Of a stretch of 64,000 nucleotides of DNA, positions 7,977 to 18,182 are shown piece after piece. Made by a program: the position numbers and the translations under genes. Origin of the DNA: Halarcobacter sp. Its GTDB lineage: Bacteria > Campylobacterota > Campylobacteria > Campylobacterales > Arcobacteraceae. The number at the start of each line of letters is the position of its first letter. The first letter of the stretch is position 1. The notes beneath the pieces are model-generated. The model searched no databases, was not told where the DNA came from, and worked only from the letters and a program-made list of their open reading frames with translations. The stretch spans positions 2,294,001-2,358,000 of the forward strand of contig NZ_OY780939.1 in the NCBI RefSeq assembly GCF_963675975.1. Direction: 5' to 3'.

Positions 7977-9212
7977 CTATTTTTGTTTTTGACCTGCAAT
8001 AATAAATCTTAAAGCATTTAATCTAATAAATCCTTCTGCATCTTTTTGATTGTATACTTCATCTTCTTCAAATGTTGAGTGAGCTTCAGAGTAAAGAGAT
8101 TTAGAAGATTCTCTTCCTACTACAGTAACATTTCCTTTATAAAGTTTTAATCTTACTGTACCTTCTACATTTTCTTGAGTTTGATCGATTGCAGCTTGAA
8201 GCATTTCTCTTTCAGGAGAGAACCAATATCCTTGATAAATCAGTTTTGCATATCTTGGCATTAATTCATCTTTTAAGTGTGCTTCTTCTCTGTCTAAACA
8301 AATAGATTCAATAGCTCTGTGAGCTTTTAACATAATTGTTCCACCTGGAGTTTCATAACAACCTCTAGCTTTCATACCAACATATCTGTTTTCAACAATA
8401 TCAACTCTACCTATACCATGTTTGTTCCCATAGTCATTAAGTTTTTTAAGAAGTGTTGCAGGTGATAATTCTTCACCATTAATTGAAATAGGGTCACCAT
8501 TTTTATATCCAATAGTGATATATTCAGCTTCATCTGGTGCTTCTTCTGGAGAATTTGTCCATAGCCACATAGACTCTTCTGGTTCATTATTTGGATTTTC
8601 TAAGTGTAACCCTTCATATGAAATATGTAAAAGATTCGCATCCATAGAATATGGGCTAATAGCTGGATTTCCATCTGCATCAAAGTGTTTTTTATCAATT
8701 TCAATACCATTTTTCTTAGCATACGCAAGTAATTTTTCTCTTGAATTTAAATCCCACTCTCTCCATGGAGCAATAACAGTAATATCAGGTTTTAATCCTA
8801 AATATCCAAGTTCAAATCTAACTTGGTCATTCCCTTTTCCTGTTGCACCGTGAGAAACAGCATCTGCACCCATTTTATTTGCAATTTCAATTTGTTTTTT
8901 TGCAATTAATGGTCTAGCAATTGAAGTTCCTAATAGGTATTCACCTTCATAAATTGCATTTGCTCTGAACATTGGGAATACATAATCTTTAACAAATTCT
9001 TCTCTAATATCTAGTATAAAAATATTTTCTGGTTTAATACCACAAGCTAAAGCTTTTTCACGTGCAGGTTCAACCTCTTCACCTTGTCCTAAATCAGCAG
9101 TGAATGTAATAACTTCTGCGTTATATTCATCTTGAAGCCATTTTAAAATAGTTGAAGTGTCAAGCCCACCACTATAAGCTAATACAACTTTTTTTACTTC
9201 TTTTTTACTCAT
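7977..9212 (-). CDS. argG: Argininosuccinate synthase
   Basis: 411 residues, the usual length. It joins citrulline and aspartate with ATP in arginine synthesis. The N-terminal ATP pyrophosphatase loop AYSGGLDTS, the segment [13 protein letters not shown] and the motif [16 protein letters not shown] are all present. The start is placed at the ATG at 9212 (MSKKEVKKV), which has AGGA 8 bases upstream; an upstream in-frame ATG would add 15 atypical residues. It is monocistronic here, with a terminator after it and a divergent S4-domain gene behind it. Its pathway partner argF lies at 24141–25067. Confidence 0.95.
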   Translation of the reverse strand: MSKKEVKKVVLAYSGGLDTSTILKWLQDEYNAEVITFTADLGQGEEVEPAREKALACGIKPENIFILDIREEFVKDYVFPMFRANAIYEGEYLLGTSIARPLIAKKQIEIANKMGADAVSHGATGKGNDQVRFELGYLGLKPDITVIAPWREWDLNSREKLLAYAKKNGIEIDKKHFDADGNPAISPYSMDANLLHISYEGLHLENPNNEPEESMWLWTNSPEEAPDEAEYITIGYKNGDPISINGEELSPATLLKKLNDYGNKHGIGRVDIVENRYVGMKARGCYETPGGTIMLKAHRAIESICLDREEAHLKDELMPRYAKLIYQGYWFSPEREMLQAAIDQTQENVEGTVRLKLYKGNVTVVGRESSKSLYSEAHSTFEEDEVYNQKDAEGFIRLNALRFIIAGQKQK

Positions 9213-9343
9213 AATATAATTCCTATTATAATCGATTTTAAGCGGATATTTTATCAAAAATAAACTATTAAATGAATTAAATATAAATATTTTTTATTGT
9301 AAGTAATATTTTAATAACAAAAAAGTTTTTAATAAAAATTAGA

Positions 9344-9349
9344 TATAAT
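9344..9349 (+). promoter_or_regulatory. -10 box immediately before an apparently leaderless gene
   Basis: A perfect TATAAT ends 7 bases before the ATG at 9357. With the usual 6–8 base discriminator, transcription would start at or next to the initiation codon. No ribosome site is visible, which fits a leaderless message. Confidence 0.5.
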
Positions 9350-9356
9350 CTTGACT

Positions 9357-9602
9357 ATGAGAATAGATAAATTTTTAAATGCAGTAAATATTACAAAAAG
9401 AAGGGCTGTTGCTGAAGATATGTTAGAACACAAAGTTGTTTTTATAAATAATCTTCCAGTTAAAAAAGCAAAAGAGGTTAAAGTAGGGGATATTATTGAA
9501 ATTAAATATCTTGAAAAAACAGACAAATTTAAAGTTCTTCAAATACCTGTTACTAAATCTACACCTAAATCTAAAATGTCAGAATATGTTGAAATAATAT
9601 AA
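9357..9602 (+). CDS. S4 RNA-binding domain protein (Hsp15/RqcH-associated type)
   Basis: An 81-residue protein that is essentially one S4 domain: MRIDKFLNAVNITKRRAVAEDML… followed by VVFINNLPVKKAKEVKVGDIIEI. Small S4 proteins of this type (Hsp15, RqcP) bind ribosomal or tRNA-like RNA and help rescue stalled 50S subunits. The start chosen is the ATG at 9357; a TTG two codons earlier (9351) is also in frame. There is no Shine-Dalgarno sequence, and a -10 box lies just ahead. Followed after 9 bases by trpD. Confidence 0.85.
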   Translation: MRIDKFLNAVNITKRRAVAEDMLEHKVVFINNLPVKKAKEVKVGDIIEIKYLEKTDKFKVLQIPVTKSTPKSKMSEYVEII

Positions 9603-9611
9603 GGATAAAAA

Positions 9612-10595
9612 ATGTTTAATATGGCTAAATTAAAATTTGATGATATATTTGAAAACAAATTACCAAAAGAAGAGGTTAGGGAATATTTAATAGAATTATA
9701 TGAAAGAGGTGAAACAGCTGCTGAGATTGCTGCAGCTGCTAGTGCCATGAGAGATCATATGATTCCTTTACCTGTTCATTATGATTTAAAAACAAAAGCT
9801 ATTGATGTAGTAGGAACAGGTGGAGATAAAAGTTATAGTTTTAATATTTCAAGTACAGTATCAATTTTATTAGCTGCTGCTGGTTGTTATGTAGCAAAAC
9901 ACGGAAATAGAAGTATTACAAGTAAATCAGGAAGTGCTGATATGCTTGAAGCTTTAGGGATTAACTTAAATCTTTCTATTGAAAATTCAGTTACAATGCT
10001 TGAGGAAACTGGTTTTTGTTTTATGTTTGCTCAAAACCATCATCCAGCTATGAAATATATTATGCCTATTAGAAAATCAATTCCACATAGAACAATTTTT
10101 AATATTTTAGGTCCTTTATCAAATCCAGCATCAGTTTCTAAACAATTAATTGGTGTATTTGATAAAGCATACATAAATAGGATAGCTACAGCTTTAGATA
10201 TGCTAGAAGCTAAAAAGTCTATGGTTGTTTCATCAAATGACGGAATGGATGAAATATCTATATCAGATGTATCATTTGCAACATTACTTGATAATGGGAA
10301 AATTGAAGATTTTGTTATTGATCCACAAGAGTATGGATTAAAACTGGCTTCTAAAGATGAAATAGTTGGTGGTGATGGTAAAGAAAATGCAAAAATTACT
10401 TATGATATTTTAACAGGTGTAACAAAAGGTGCAAAACTTGATATTGTACTTTTAAATACGGCTGCTGCTTTAGTTGTTGATAATAAAGCTAGAGATATGA
10501 AAGAAGGAATCGAGATTGCTAAAGCTACAATTGATAGTAAAAAAGCAAAAGATAAACTTGAAGAATTAGTTAAAATATCATCACAATTGGTTTAA
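9612..10595 (+). CDS. trpD: Anthranilate phosphoribosyltransferase
   Basis: 327 residues, the normal TrpD length. It transfers phosphoribose from PRPP to anthranilate in tryptophan synthesis. The signature parts are present: VVGTGGDKSYSFNIS (PRPP/Mg loop), KHGNRSITSKSGSADMLEALG, NHHPAMKYIMPIRK and the GPLSNPA segment. AAGG lies 7 bases before the ATG at 9612; a second ATG at 9621 is possible. No other trp gene is nearby, so the pathway is dispersed. It shares a short operon with the S4 gene and with tsaE and lptB. Confidence 0.92.
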   Translation: MFNMAKLKFDDIFENKLPKEEVREYLIELYERGETAAEIAAAASAMRDHMIPLPVHYDLKTKAIDVVGTGGDKSYSFNISSTVSILLAAAGCYVAKHGNRSITSKSGSADMLEALGINLNLSIENSVTMLEETGFCFMFAQNHHPAMKYIMPIRKSIPHRTIFNILGPLSNPASVSKQLIGVFDKAYINRIATALDMLEAKKSMVVSSNDGMDEISISDVSFATLLDNGKIEDFVIDPQEYGLKLASKDEIVGGDGKENAKITYDILTGVTKGAKLDIVLLNTAAALVVDNKARDMKEGIEIAKATIDSKKAKDKLEELVKISSQLV

Positions 10596-10599
10596 AATT

Positions 10600-11016
10600 T
10601 TGACTTATTTATTAGAATTAAATGAAATTGAAAAAATTGTAAATAAATTAAAAGAAAAGCTAAATGCTTTAGATTTTAATTGTGTAGTAATTTTACGTGG
10701 AGATTTAGCTAGTGGTAAAACTACATTTGTTAAAAATTTTGTTAAATCACTTAATATAGATGAACTTGTAACATCCCCAACTTTTTCTTTACAATCTATA
10801 TATGGTGAGAATATATTTCATTATGATGTTTACAATAAAACACTAGAAGATTTTATATCATTAGGCTTACTTGAAGAGTTTGAAAAAGAGGGTATTCACT
10901 TTGTAGAGTGGGGTGATGAAAAACTTGAAGAGATATTAAACTCATATGGTTTTAATATCCTTGTTTTAAATATTGAAAAAAAAGATAATAAGAGGTTATA
11001 TACAATAAATGAGTAA
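10600..11016 (+). CDS. tsaE: tRNA threonylcarbamoyladenosine biosynthesis ATPase TsaE
   Basis: 138 residues, typical for TsaE (YjeE). The Walker A motif is [10 protein letters not shown] (~35–44), followed by TSPTFSL, HYDVYN and a C-terminal VEWGD motif, all characteristic. TsaE works with TsaB, TsaD and TsaC to form t6A37 on ANN-decoding tRNAs. No ATG is available near the N-terminus; the TTG at 10600, four bases after the trpD stop, gives the expected beginning. The 3' end overlaps lptB by 8 bases, indicating translational coupling. Confidence 0.9.
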   Translation: MTYLLELNEIEKIVNKLKEKLNALDFNCVVILRGDLASGKTTFVKNFVKSLNIDELVTSPTFSLQSIYGENIFHYDVYNKTLEDFISLGLLEEFEKEGIHFVEWGDEKLEEILNSYGFNILVLNIEKKDNKRLYTINE

Positions 11017-11731
11017 ATTAAGAGTAGAAGATATTAAAAAAAGTATTAAAAAAACACAAATATTACATGGAATATCTTTAGAGGTTAATTCAGGGGAAAT
11101 TGTTGGATTATTAGGACCAAATGGTGCAGGTAAAACAACTACATTTTATACAGTTTGCGGACTAATTATTCCAAGTGCAGGAAAAATCTATTTTGATGAA
11201 GAGAACATCACTTCTTTACCTTTACATAAAAGGGCTTTAAAAGGAATAGGATATTTGCCCCAAGAATCATCTATTTTTAAAGACTTATCAGTTGAAGATA
11301 ATTTAATGCTAGCAGCTCAAATAGTTACTAAAGATAAAAAAGAGCAACACAAAAGAGTTGAAGAGTTACTTGAAGTTTTTAATATTGAACCGATTAGACA
11401 AAGAAAAGGTGTATCTTTATCTGGCGGGGAAAGAAGAAGAACAGAAATAGCAAGAGCTTTAGTTTCTAAACCAAAATTTTTACTTCTAGATGAACCTTTT
11501 GCAGGAGTTGATCCAATTGCTGTTAAAGATATTCAAGAGATTATACATGAATTAACAAAAATAGGAATAGGTGTTTTAATTACAGACCATAATGTTAGAG
11601 AAACTCTTGAAATTTGTGATAGGGCATATGTTATGAAAAATGGAGCTTTACTTGCATCTGGAAATGCTGATGAAATCAAAAGTGATGGAAGTGTAAGGGA
11701 ACACTATTTAGGGGAAAGTTTTAATTTTTAA
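11009..11731 (+). CDS. lptB: LPS export ABC transporter ATPase LptB
   Basis: 240 residues, full length. ABC ATPase with Walker [11 protein letters not shown]-loop LPQESSIF, signature [15 protein letters not shown], Walker [14 protein letters not shown] and H-loop ITDHN. The LptB-type pattern ([14 protein letters not shown]…[10 protein letters not shown]) separates it from other ABC ATPases. LptB powers extraction of lipopolysaccharide by LptFG. lptFG are not in this window. The gene ends tail-to-tail with the receiver/GGDEF gene, with a 4-base overlap of the two stop regions. Confidence 0.92.
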   Translation: MSKLRVEDIKKSIKKTQILHGISLEVNSGEIVGLLGPNGAGKTTTFYTVCGLIIPSAGKIYFDEENITSLPLHKRALKGIGYLPQESSIFKDLSVEDNLMLAAQIVTKDKKEQHKRVEELLEVFNIEPIRQRKGVSLSGGERRRTEIARALVSKPKFLLLDEPFAGVDPIAVKDIQEIIHELTKIGIGVLITDHNVRETLEICDRAYVMKNGALLASGNADEIKSDGSVREHYLGESFNF

Positions 11732-13044
11732 TTACAAATAATTTTATTTTTACCTTCCTCTTTTGCTTTTGCCAAAGCATCTTCAACTCGTTTTAAAATA
11801 GAGATATCATTATCTTCTTCTAGAAGTTTTGATATCCCAAAACTAGCTGTTATCTCTTCTAGAATATAAGGAAAATTATGTTCTTGGATATTTTCTAATA
11901 TTTTCTGTGCAACTCTACTTGCTCCAGTTACTTCTGTTTGTGGTAATAATATTAAAAACTCTTCTTCTGCCCATCTTACAACTATATCATGCTCTCTAAC
12001 ACTATTAATTACTATTTGAGCCACATCTTTAAGTAGATTATTGCAAACATCTCTACCTGATTTATCAATTATATTTGTAAAATTATCTATATTAAAAACT
12101 ATAATTGATAATGCATTGTCATATCTTTTATCTCTTTTTATCTCTTTTAGAAAAATATCATTAAATTTTTGTCTGTTAAATAATCCTGTTAATTGGTCAT
12201 GTGTTGCTTGATACTCTAAAAGATTTGATTTTTCTTTAAGTGTTGTTATATCTGTTAAAGAGATAACAAAGTGTTCTTTTTTATTTTCGTAATCATCAAT
12301 TGTAACAGTAAAAATTCTATCTTCACCATATTTATTTTCCATTTTAACAACTCTATCAGCTTCAGTTAGTTTTTGAATCTCTAGAATCCAGTGACTATCT
12401 GTGTCAACAATAGCTTTATTAAAAAATCTTTTATCCTCTTTAAATTGACTAACTATTGATTTTTTTGTTGCTAAAAACTCTTCATATGATGATACAGCAA
12501 AAAAATCTAAGAATTTTTTGTTTACTTCAACAATTTTTGATAAATTTGTTAAAAAAACTATATTAGCCTGTGCATCAAGTAAAAGCTTTGTTTGTTTTGT
12601 TACTTCTTCTACTTTATGTTCTAAGTTTTTTGTTATATTTTCTAATCTTTTCTTTAAGAAAATTGGTTCAACAGCTTTTATCATACTATCAATTAAATGG
12701 TATAAATCTATTGGTTTCATTGCATATGAACTTACATTTACATCAATAGCTTCTTTTAAAAAATTTGGGTCACTATGTGCACTTGTGATTACTATAGGGA
12801 TCTCTTTATCTTTCTCCCTAATAATATTACACATCTCAAGTCCACCCATTCTAGGCATATTAATATCTGTTAAGATAAGATTTAATTGATTATTTTCATA
12901 ATACTTTTCAAGTCCCTCTTTACCATCTTTGGCAACAACAACTTGATTTACAATACTACTTATAGTTTTACTTGTAAATTCACGAACTTCATCTTCATCT
13001 TCTACATATAAAACATTAATCTCTTTTAAAATTTCTTTATTCAT
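11728..13044 (-). CDS. Receiver–PAS–GGDEF protein with degenerate GGDEF motif
   Basis: 438 residues. The receiver domain (1–120) has E15/D16, phosphoacceptor D60 (TDINMP), S88 and K110. A coiled linker leads to a PAS-like domain (~155–270), then a GGDEF domain (~275–438) with normal lead-in ([22 protein letters not shown]). The active-site loop reads AEEEF (359–363) in place of GG(D/E)EF, losing both glycines, so cyclic-di-GMP synthesis is doubtful and the domain may instead bind GTP or act structurally. It is transcribed in the same direction as kdsB and the PAS kinase at 13831–15318, which could be its cognate kinase. Confidence 0.85.
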   Translation of the reverse strand: MNKEILKEINVLYVEDEDEVREFTSKTISSIVNQVVVAKDGKEGLEKYYENNQLNLILTDINMPRMGGLEMCNIIREKDKEIPIVITSAHSDPNFLKEAIDVNVSSYAMKPIDLYHLIDSMIKAVEPIFLKKRLENITKNLEHKVEEVTKQTKLLLDAQANIVFLTNLSKIVEVNKKFLDFFAVSSYEEFLATKKSIVSQFKEDKRFFNKAIVDTDSHWILEIQKLTEADRVVKMENKYGEDRIFTVTIDDYENKKEHFVISLTDITTLKEKSNLLEYQATHDQLTGLFNRQKFNDIFLKEIKRDKRYDNALSIIVFNIDNFTNIIDKSGRDVCNNLLKDVAQIVINSVREHDIVVRWAEEEFLILLPQTEVTGASRVAQKILENIQEHNFPYILEEITASFGISKLLEEDNDISILKRVEDALAKAKEEGKNKIICN

Positions 13045-13096
13045 ACCAATAATATACCTTTAAAAAAATACAAGTTTTTATTGTATCATAAAAAAA

Positions 13097-13822
13097 TTAA
13101 TTTACAAATATTTTTAAAGCATTTCTTAAATCTTGCTCAGTATCTATACCAAATGATTTAGATTCAACCTTTACCATTGCTATTTTTTTCCCATTGTCCA
13201 AGGCTCTTAATTGTTCTAACTTTTCAATTTGTTCTAGTTTAGATGTAGATAATTTACAAAAATCGTTTAATGACTTCTTAGTAAATCCATAAATACCCAA
13301 ATGTCCACTATAATTTGAAGTTTCATAATGATCTCTATGATATGGTATTTTTGCCCTTGAAAAATATATTGCATTTGAGTGTTCATCTAAAATTACTTTT
13401 ACATGATTTGAATCATCTGCTAATTCAGAACTAATTGTCTTGTAACAGCTTACAATCATAATATCTTCATTATTATCTTTTACACTTTTAACTCTATTTA
13501 TTACTTTTTCAATTACACTTGTTTCTATAAAAGGTTCATCTGCTTGAACATTAATAATAACTTCATCTTCTGCTAAATTTAAAATATTTGCAGCTTCATT
13601 TATTCTATCTGTACCACTTTGGTGCTCACTAGAGGTTAATACAGCCTTAAATCCGTGTTCTTTTGCTAACTCGATAACATCTTTTGAATCTGTTGCAATA
13701 ACTACATCATCTAAACTACTAACTTGTTTAGCTGTTCTAATCACCATTGGTAAACCTAATATATCTACTAATATTTTATTTTCAAATCTACTAGAGTTAA
13801 GCCTTGCTGGTATAATAATCAT
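13097..13822 (-). CDS. kdsB: 3-deoxy-manno-octulosonate cytidylyltransferase (CMP-Kdo synthetase)
   Basis: 241 residues, normal length. Activates Kdo with CTP for lipopolysaccharide inner core synthesis. Motifs: IIPARLNSSRFENK at the N-terminus (nucleotide-binding), VIATDS, GTDRI, VQADEP and GIYGFTKKSL. AAGG lies upstream of the ATG at 13822. It sits between a PAS histidine kinase (8-base gap) and the receiver/GGDEF gene (52-base gap), so a housekeeping LPS gene is embedded in what looks like a signalling operon. Confidence 0.93.
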   Translation of the reverse strand: MIIIPARLNSSRFENKILVDILGLPMVIRTAKQVSSLDDVVIATDSKDVIELAKEHGFKAVLTSSEHQSGTDRINEAANILNLAEDEVIINVQADEPFIETSVIEKVINRVKSVKDNNEDIMIVSCYKTISSELADDSNHVKVILDEHSNAIYFSRAKIPYHRDHYETSNYSGHLGIYGFTKKSLNDFCKLSTSKLEQIEKLEQLRALDNGKKIAMVKVESKSFGIDTEQDLRNALKIFVN

Positions 13823-13830
13823 ATAAATCC

Positions 13831-15318
13831 TTAATTTGTGGGTATTGAAATTTTAACTAAAATTCCTTCATCTTTGTTAGTCATTGTAATAACACCTTGT
13901 AGTTGTAAATTAATAATTAATTTACTAATATATAAACCTAATCCTACTCCATGCTTTTTCTTTTTTGTAGAAAAGTATGGCTCAAAAACTTTATGTAAAA
14001 TATCTTCTGAGATACCACCTAGATTATCTTTTATTTCAAATACGATTTTATCTTCATTATGATATTGATAAATATCAATTTGTGCATCTTTTTTATTAGT
14101 TCTTTGATATTGTTCATTTGAATTAATCAGTATATTTGTTAAAACTTCGATTAATTCCTCTTCTAGTGTAGTGAATACAAACTCTTCATCTATATTTATA
14201 TTAACATTTATATTGTTATTTAAGTCAACTCTTCTTATTACAGCATCAATTATTTTTTTGATACTTGTATTAGATTCTTTTGAATTGTTTTTTATAAAAT
14301 GTTGAAAGCTTTCTATAGTTTTTGATAATTTATCTGCTTCATTTTTTATTTTATCTAGAGATTTAACAGCATCCTCTTCACTAGGTGTAATACCCATAGA
14401 ATAATCAAGTTCTAATTTTTGTGCTTGAACAGAAATTAGATTTAAAGGTTGTCTCCACTCATGGGATAATTTTTGCAAAGTTTCTGTAATAATAAGCATT
14501 TTAGATTGATTTTTTAAAAGATTGTTTTTTTCAACAATCTCTTTTTTTGCATTATCAATCTCTTCTTCTAATATTGTAGATTCCTCTTTTAAATCAAGTT
14601 GATTTGAAATATCAAATATTAAAGAGGTATAACCAATAACATCCCCATATTTGTTGTACATTGGTTTAATTTTTATATTAATAAAAAATAAATAATTATT
14701 GTTTTTTACTGCTTTTATTTTTCCACTAAATTCTTGTTGAGCCTCTAAGGTTTTATCAATATTTTCAAATATGATTTTATTTGTATTTTCATCAAAAAGT
14801 TTCTTATAGGGTGTATTTATAATATCATCTTTTTTATATTCAAACAGTTTTAAAAAGGCATTACTAACTTTTGTAATATATCCATGAAGGTCAATATGCA
14901 TTGAAGCGACATAATCATCTAAAATTTCATCATCCGATACTTGAGAAGTGATATCTTTTGTATTTATTACAAATAAAGATTTATTTAACATTGTTGATAT
15001 AGTAATTTTAAGATAAACCTTTTCTTTGTCTTTTCTAATACATACTAAATCAATTTCTGCTTTGTATTTTTTATTTTCACTTGTTTCAATATTTAATAGT
15101 TCTAAAAAATGATTTATATATTCACTTTTCATATAATTTATTAGTTTTGTATTTATCAACTCATCTTTATTAAATCCAAGTATTGGCATAAAGGCATTAT
15201 TAACATAAATCAATTTTGTTGATTTATCAATTATTCCTATACCATCCCACGAATTATTGATGATTTCTTGTAACTCTTTGTTATTTCTTTTTAATTTTTC
15301 TATATCTTCTAAAGACAA
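13831..15318 (-). CDS. Cytoplasmic PAS sensor histidine kinase
   Basis: 495 residues, with no transmembrane segment. Two PAS domains (~10–125 and ~130–245) precede a coiled coil (245–275). The H-box is KLSHEWRQPLN, with phospho-acceptor H286. The ATPase domain follows, with an N-box (NILINSNEQ), G1 (DNLGGIS), F-box (FEPYFSTK) and G2 (GVGLGLYIS). The HEWRQPLN/HxWRQPL form of the H-box is common in kinases of this phylum. The start appears to be TTG at 15318 with AAGG about 8 bases upstream; no better ATG exists before the first PAS domain. A likely partner is the receiver/GGDEF protein two genes downstream. Confidence 0.85.
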   Translation of the reverse strand: MSLEDIEKLKRNNKELQEIINNSWDGIGIIDKSTKLIYVNNAFMPILGFNKDELINTKLINYMKSEYINHFLELLNIETSENKKYKAEIDLVCIRKDKEKVYLKITISTMLNKSLFVINTKDITSQVSDDEILDDYVASMHIDLHGYITKVSNAFLKLFEYKKDDIINTPYKKLFDENTNKIIFENIDKTLEAQQEFSGKIKAVKNNNYLFFINIKIKPMYNKYGDVIGYTSLIFDISNQLDLKEESTILEEEIDNAKKEIVEKNNLLKNQSKMLIITETLQKLSHEWRQPLNLISVQAQKLELDYSMGITPSEEDAVKSLDKIKNEADKLSKTIESFQHFIKNNSKESNTSIKKIIDAVIRRVDLNNNINVNINIDEEFVFTTLEEELIEVLTNILINSNEQYQRTNKKDAQIDIYQYHNEDKIVFEIKDNLGGISEDILHKVFEPYFSTKKKKHGVGLGLYISKLIINLQLQGVITMTNKDEGILVKISIPTN

Positions 15319-15390
15319 TACAAAACCTTGTTTTTAAGTGATATTATTATATTATAAAATCTTTAAACAACGATATGAAAGAAGATATTA

Positions 15391-18078
15391 ATGAAAAAAA
15401 CTATTACAATTATTGATACTTTTGGCTTTTTATTTAGAAGTTATTTTGCTTTACCACCATTAAAATCTAAGAGTGGATTCCCTACAGGACTTTTAACAGG
15501 ATTTATGAATTTTGTCTCAAATATAGGAAAAGATTTTCAAACAGATTACTTAGTTTTTGCACTTGATGCTAAAGGAAATACCTTTAGAAATGAGATTTAT
15601 GATCAGTACAAAGCTCACAGACCAGATGTTCCAGAAGATTTATTAAAACAATTACCAGTAGCAATTGAATGGATTGAAAAAATGGGATTTCAAACAGCTA
15701 TGAAAACAGGTTTTGAAGCCGATGATATTATCGCTTCAATAGCCCATGATGCAAGAGAAAAAGATTTAGAAGTAAGAATTGTATCCCATGATAAAGATTT
15801 ATATCAATTGATTGATGATAATAAAATCTATCTATTTGATCCAATTAAAAAAAGTATAGTCAATGAAGATAAATGTTTTGAAAAATATGGGGTAAGACCT
15901 TCACAGTTTATTGATTATCAATCACTTTTAGGAGATAGTGCCGATAATGTTCCTGGAGTAAAGGGAGTTGGTGCCAAAACAGCCGAAGCTTTGATTAAAG
16001 AATATGGATCATTAGATAAAATTTATGAAAATCTTGAAAATATAGAAAAAACTAGATGGAAAAACCTTTTAACTGAAGGTAAAGAGATGGCTTATATCTC
16101 TAAACAATTAGTTACTTTAAATACAGATTGTCACTGTATTGATGAGATAGAAACATATCAATTACCAAAAGAAAACCCTATACTAAAAATTGCTGATATT
16201 TTAATGGAGTATGATTTAAATAGAATTATTGATAGAGTTAATAAAGAGGGCTTAAATTATAAAACAGATATTCCTATAAAAATTGAGAAAAAAGTAGAAA
16301 ATTATGAATATATACTTTTAGATGATGAGAAAAAACTATTTGAAGTTATAGATTCTATTTCTGAAGATACTATTGTGGCTTTTGATACAGAAACAACAGA
16401 TATAGATACAAAAAATGCTTCACTGGTTGGTTTCTCTTTTTGTTTTGAAGAAAACAAAGCATATTATGTTCCAATAAATCACCAATATTTAGGTGCTCCT
16501 GAACAAATATCCTTAGATATTGTTTCTAAAGCGATAAATAAACTAAATACAAAAAAATTAGTTTTACAGAACTTCAAATATGATTTTTCAATTATTAAAA
16601 ATGAACTAAATATAGAACTAAAACTATATGCAGATACAATGATTTTAGCTTGGTTATTAAATAGTAGTGAAAGAGTAGGGCTTGATGCTTTAGCTTCAAG
16701 ATATTTTGATCATACTATGATAGCTTTTAAAGATGTTGTAAAAAAAGGTGAAAACTTTTCTAATGTAGATATAAATGAAGCTTGTAATTATGCAGCTGAA
16801 GATGCACTTTTTACTTTTAAAATATATTTTAAACTATTAGAAGAGTTTAAAGAGATTCAAGCAGAAAACCTAGTAAAAATAGCACACAACTATGAGTTTG
16901 ACTTTATTTATGTTTTAGAAAACATGGAAGAAAATGGAATAAAACTTGATATTGAAAAATTAAAAGAATTAAAACAAAAAAGTAATATATATATTCAAGA
17001 ATTAACATCAAATATTTATGAAAAAGCAGGAAGAGAGTTTAATATTAATTCACCTAAACAATTAGGTACATTACTTTTTGATGAGTTAAAACTTCCTCCA
17101 TCAAAGAAAACAAAAAGTGGCTACAGTACAAATGAGGTTGTTCTTCAAAAATTAAAAGATGAACATGAAATTATCCCTTTATTATTAGATTATAGAGAAT
17201 CTTATAAATTACAATCTACATATATTGAGCCTTTATTAAATTTAGCAATAAAAGATGATAAAAATCGAATCTATACATCTTTTTTACAAACAGGAACTGC
17301 AACGGGTAGATTAAGTTCAAAAAATCCAAACTTACAAAATATTCCTGTTAGAAGTGAAGCTGGTGGATTAATTAGAAGTGCTTTTATACCTAAAGATGGT
17401 TATAAATTAGTAGGTATAGATTATTCACAAATAGAATTAAGACTTTTAGCTCATTTTTCTAAAGATAAAGCTTTAGTTGAAGCCTTTAAAGAGAATAAAG
17501 ATATTCATAGGCAAACAGCAGTTAAAATCTTTGGAGAAGAGTTAGCAGATTCTAAAAGATCAATTGCAAAGTCTATAAATTTTGGGTTACTTTATGGAAT
17601 GGGAAGTAGAAAACTTGGAGATACATTAGGAATTCCAGCAAAAGAAGCAAAACAATATATTGATGCCTATTTTGAAAACTTTGTTAGTGTTAAAGAGTAT
17701 TTAAAATCTATAGAAGATAAAGCATTAGAAAATGGTTTTGTAGAAACATTGATTGGAAGAAGAAGAGTTTTTGATTTTGATTCTGCAAATGCTATGATGA
17801 AGGCAGCTTTTTTAAGAGAATCAGTTAATACACTTTTCCAAGGAAGTGCAGCTGATTTAATAAAACTTGCAATGATAAAAATATATAAAAAATATAAAAA
17901 CGACCATAAAATCAATATGTTATTGCAAATTCATGATGAATTAATATTTGAAATAGAAGAATCAGAAGTAGATAAAATAACGAAAGATATAGTAGATATT
18001 ATGGAAAATATATATGAATTGAATGTACCTCTAAGGGTCTCAAAGAGTATAGGAATGTCTTGGCAAGAACTTAAATAA
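15391..18078 (+). CDS. polA: DNA polymerase I
   Basis: 895 residues with all three activities. The 5' nuclease domain (1–~290) has DTFGFLFRSYFALPPL and the aspartate-rich GFEADDIIAS and GDSADNVPGVKGVGAKTA motifs. The 3'–5' proofreading domain (~305–490) keeps exo I FDTET, exo II NFKYDF and exo III YAAEDA, so proofreading should be active. The polymerase domain (~500–895) has motif A DYSQIELRLLAHF, motif B RSIAKSINFGLLYG and motif C QIHDELIFE. It acts in Okazaki fragment processing and repair. Divergent from the PAS kinase with a 72-base gap, and followed by the promoter of an atypical response regulator gene. Confidence 0.96.
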   Translation: MKKTITIIDTFGFLFRSYFALPPLKSKSGFPTGLLTGFMNFVSNIGKDFQTDYLVFALDAKGNTFRNEIYDQYKAHRPDVPEDLLKQLPVAIEWIEKMGFQTAMKTGFEADDIIASIAHDAREKDLEVRIVSHDKDLYQLIDDNKIYLFDPIKKSIVNEDKCFEKYGVRPSQFIDYQSLLGDSADNVPGVKGVGAKTAEALIKEYGSLDKIYENLENIEKTRWKNLLTEGKEMAYISKQLVTLNTDCHCIDEIETYQLPKENPILKIADILMEYDLNRIIDRVNKEGLNYKTDIPIKIEKKVENYEYILLDDEKKLFEVIDSISEDTIVAFDTETTDIDTKNASLVGFSFCFEENKAYYVPINHQYLGAPEQISLDIVSKAINKLNTKKLVLQNFKYDFSIIKNELNIELKLYADTMILAWLLNSSERVGLDALASRYFDHTMIAFKDVVKKGENFSNVDINEACNYAAEDALFTFKIYFKLLEEFKEIQAENLVKIAHNYEFDFIYVLENMEENGIKLDIEKLKELKQKSNIYIQELTSNIYEKAGREFNINSPKQLGTLLFDELKLPPSKKTKSGYSTNEVVLQKLKDEHEIIPLLLDYRESYKLQSTYIEPLLNLAIKDDKNRIYTSFLQTGTATGRLSSKNPNLQNIPVRSEAGGLIRSAFIPKDGYKLVGIDYSQIELRLLAHFSKDKALVEAFKENKDIHRQTAVKIFGEELADSKRSIAKSINFGLLYGMGSRKLGDTLGIPAKEAKQYIDAYFENFVSVKEYLKSIEDKALENGFVETLIGRRRVFDFDSANAMMKAAFLRESVNTLFQGSAADLIKLAMIKIYKKYKNDHKINMLLQIHDELIFEIEESEVDKITKDIVDIMENIYELNVPLRVSKSIGMSWQELK

Positions 18079-18121
18079 AATGAAAATATTTACTTTTTTT
18101 TTATTTTTTAATAATTTTCTT

Positions 18122-18150
18122 TTGACATTTGAATTCAATTTTGTTAAAAT
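18122..18150 (+). promoter_or_regulatory. Sigma-70 type promoter for the response regulator at 18183
   Basis: TTGACA at 18122–18127 and TAAAAT at 18145–18150, separated by 17 bp. Predicted start near 18157, giving a leader of about 26 bases before the ATG at 18183. Confidence 0.6.
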
Positions 18151-18182
18151 AAGTTTTTAAAATATTTACAAAAGAGTCAAAC

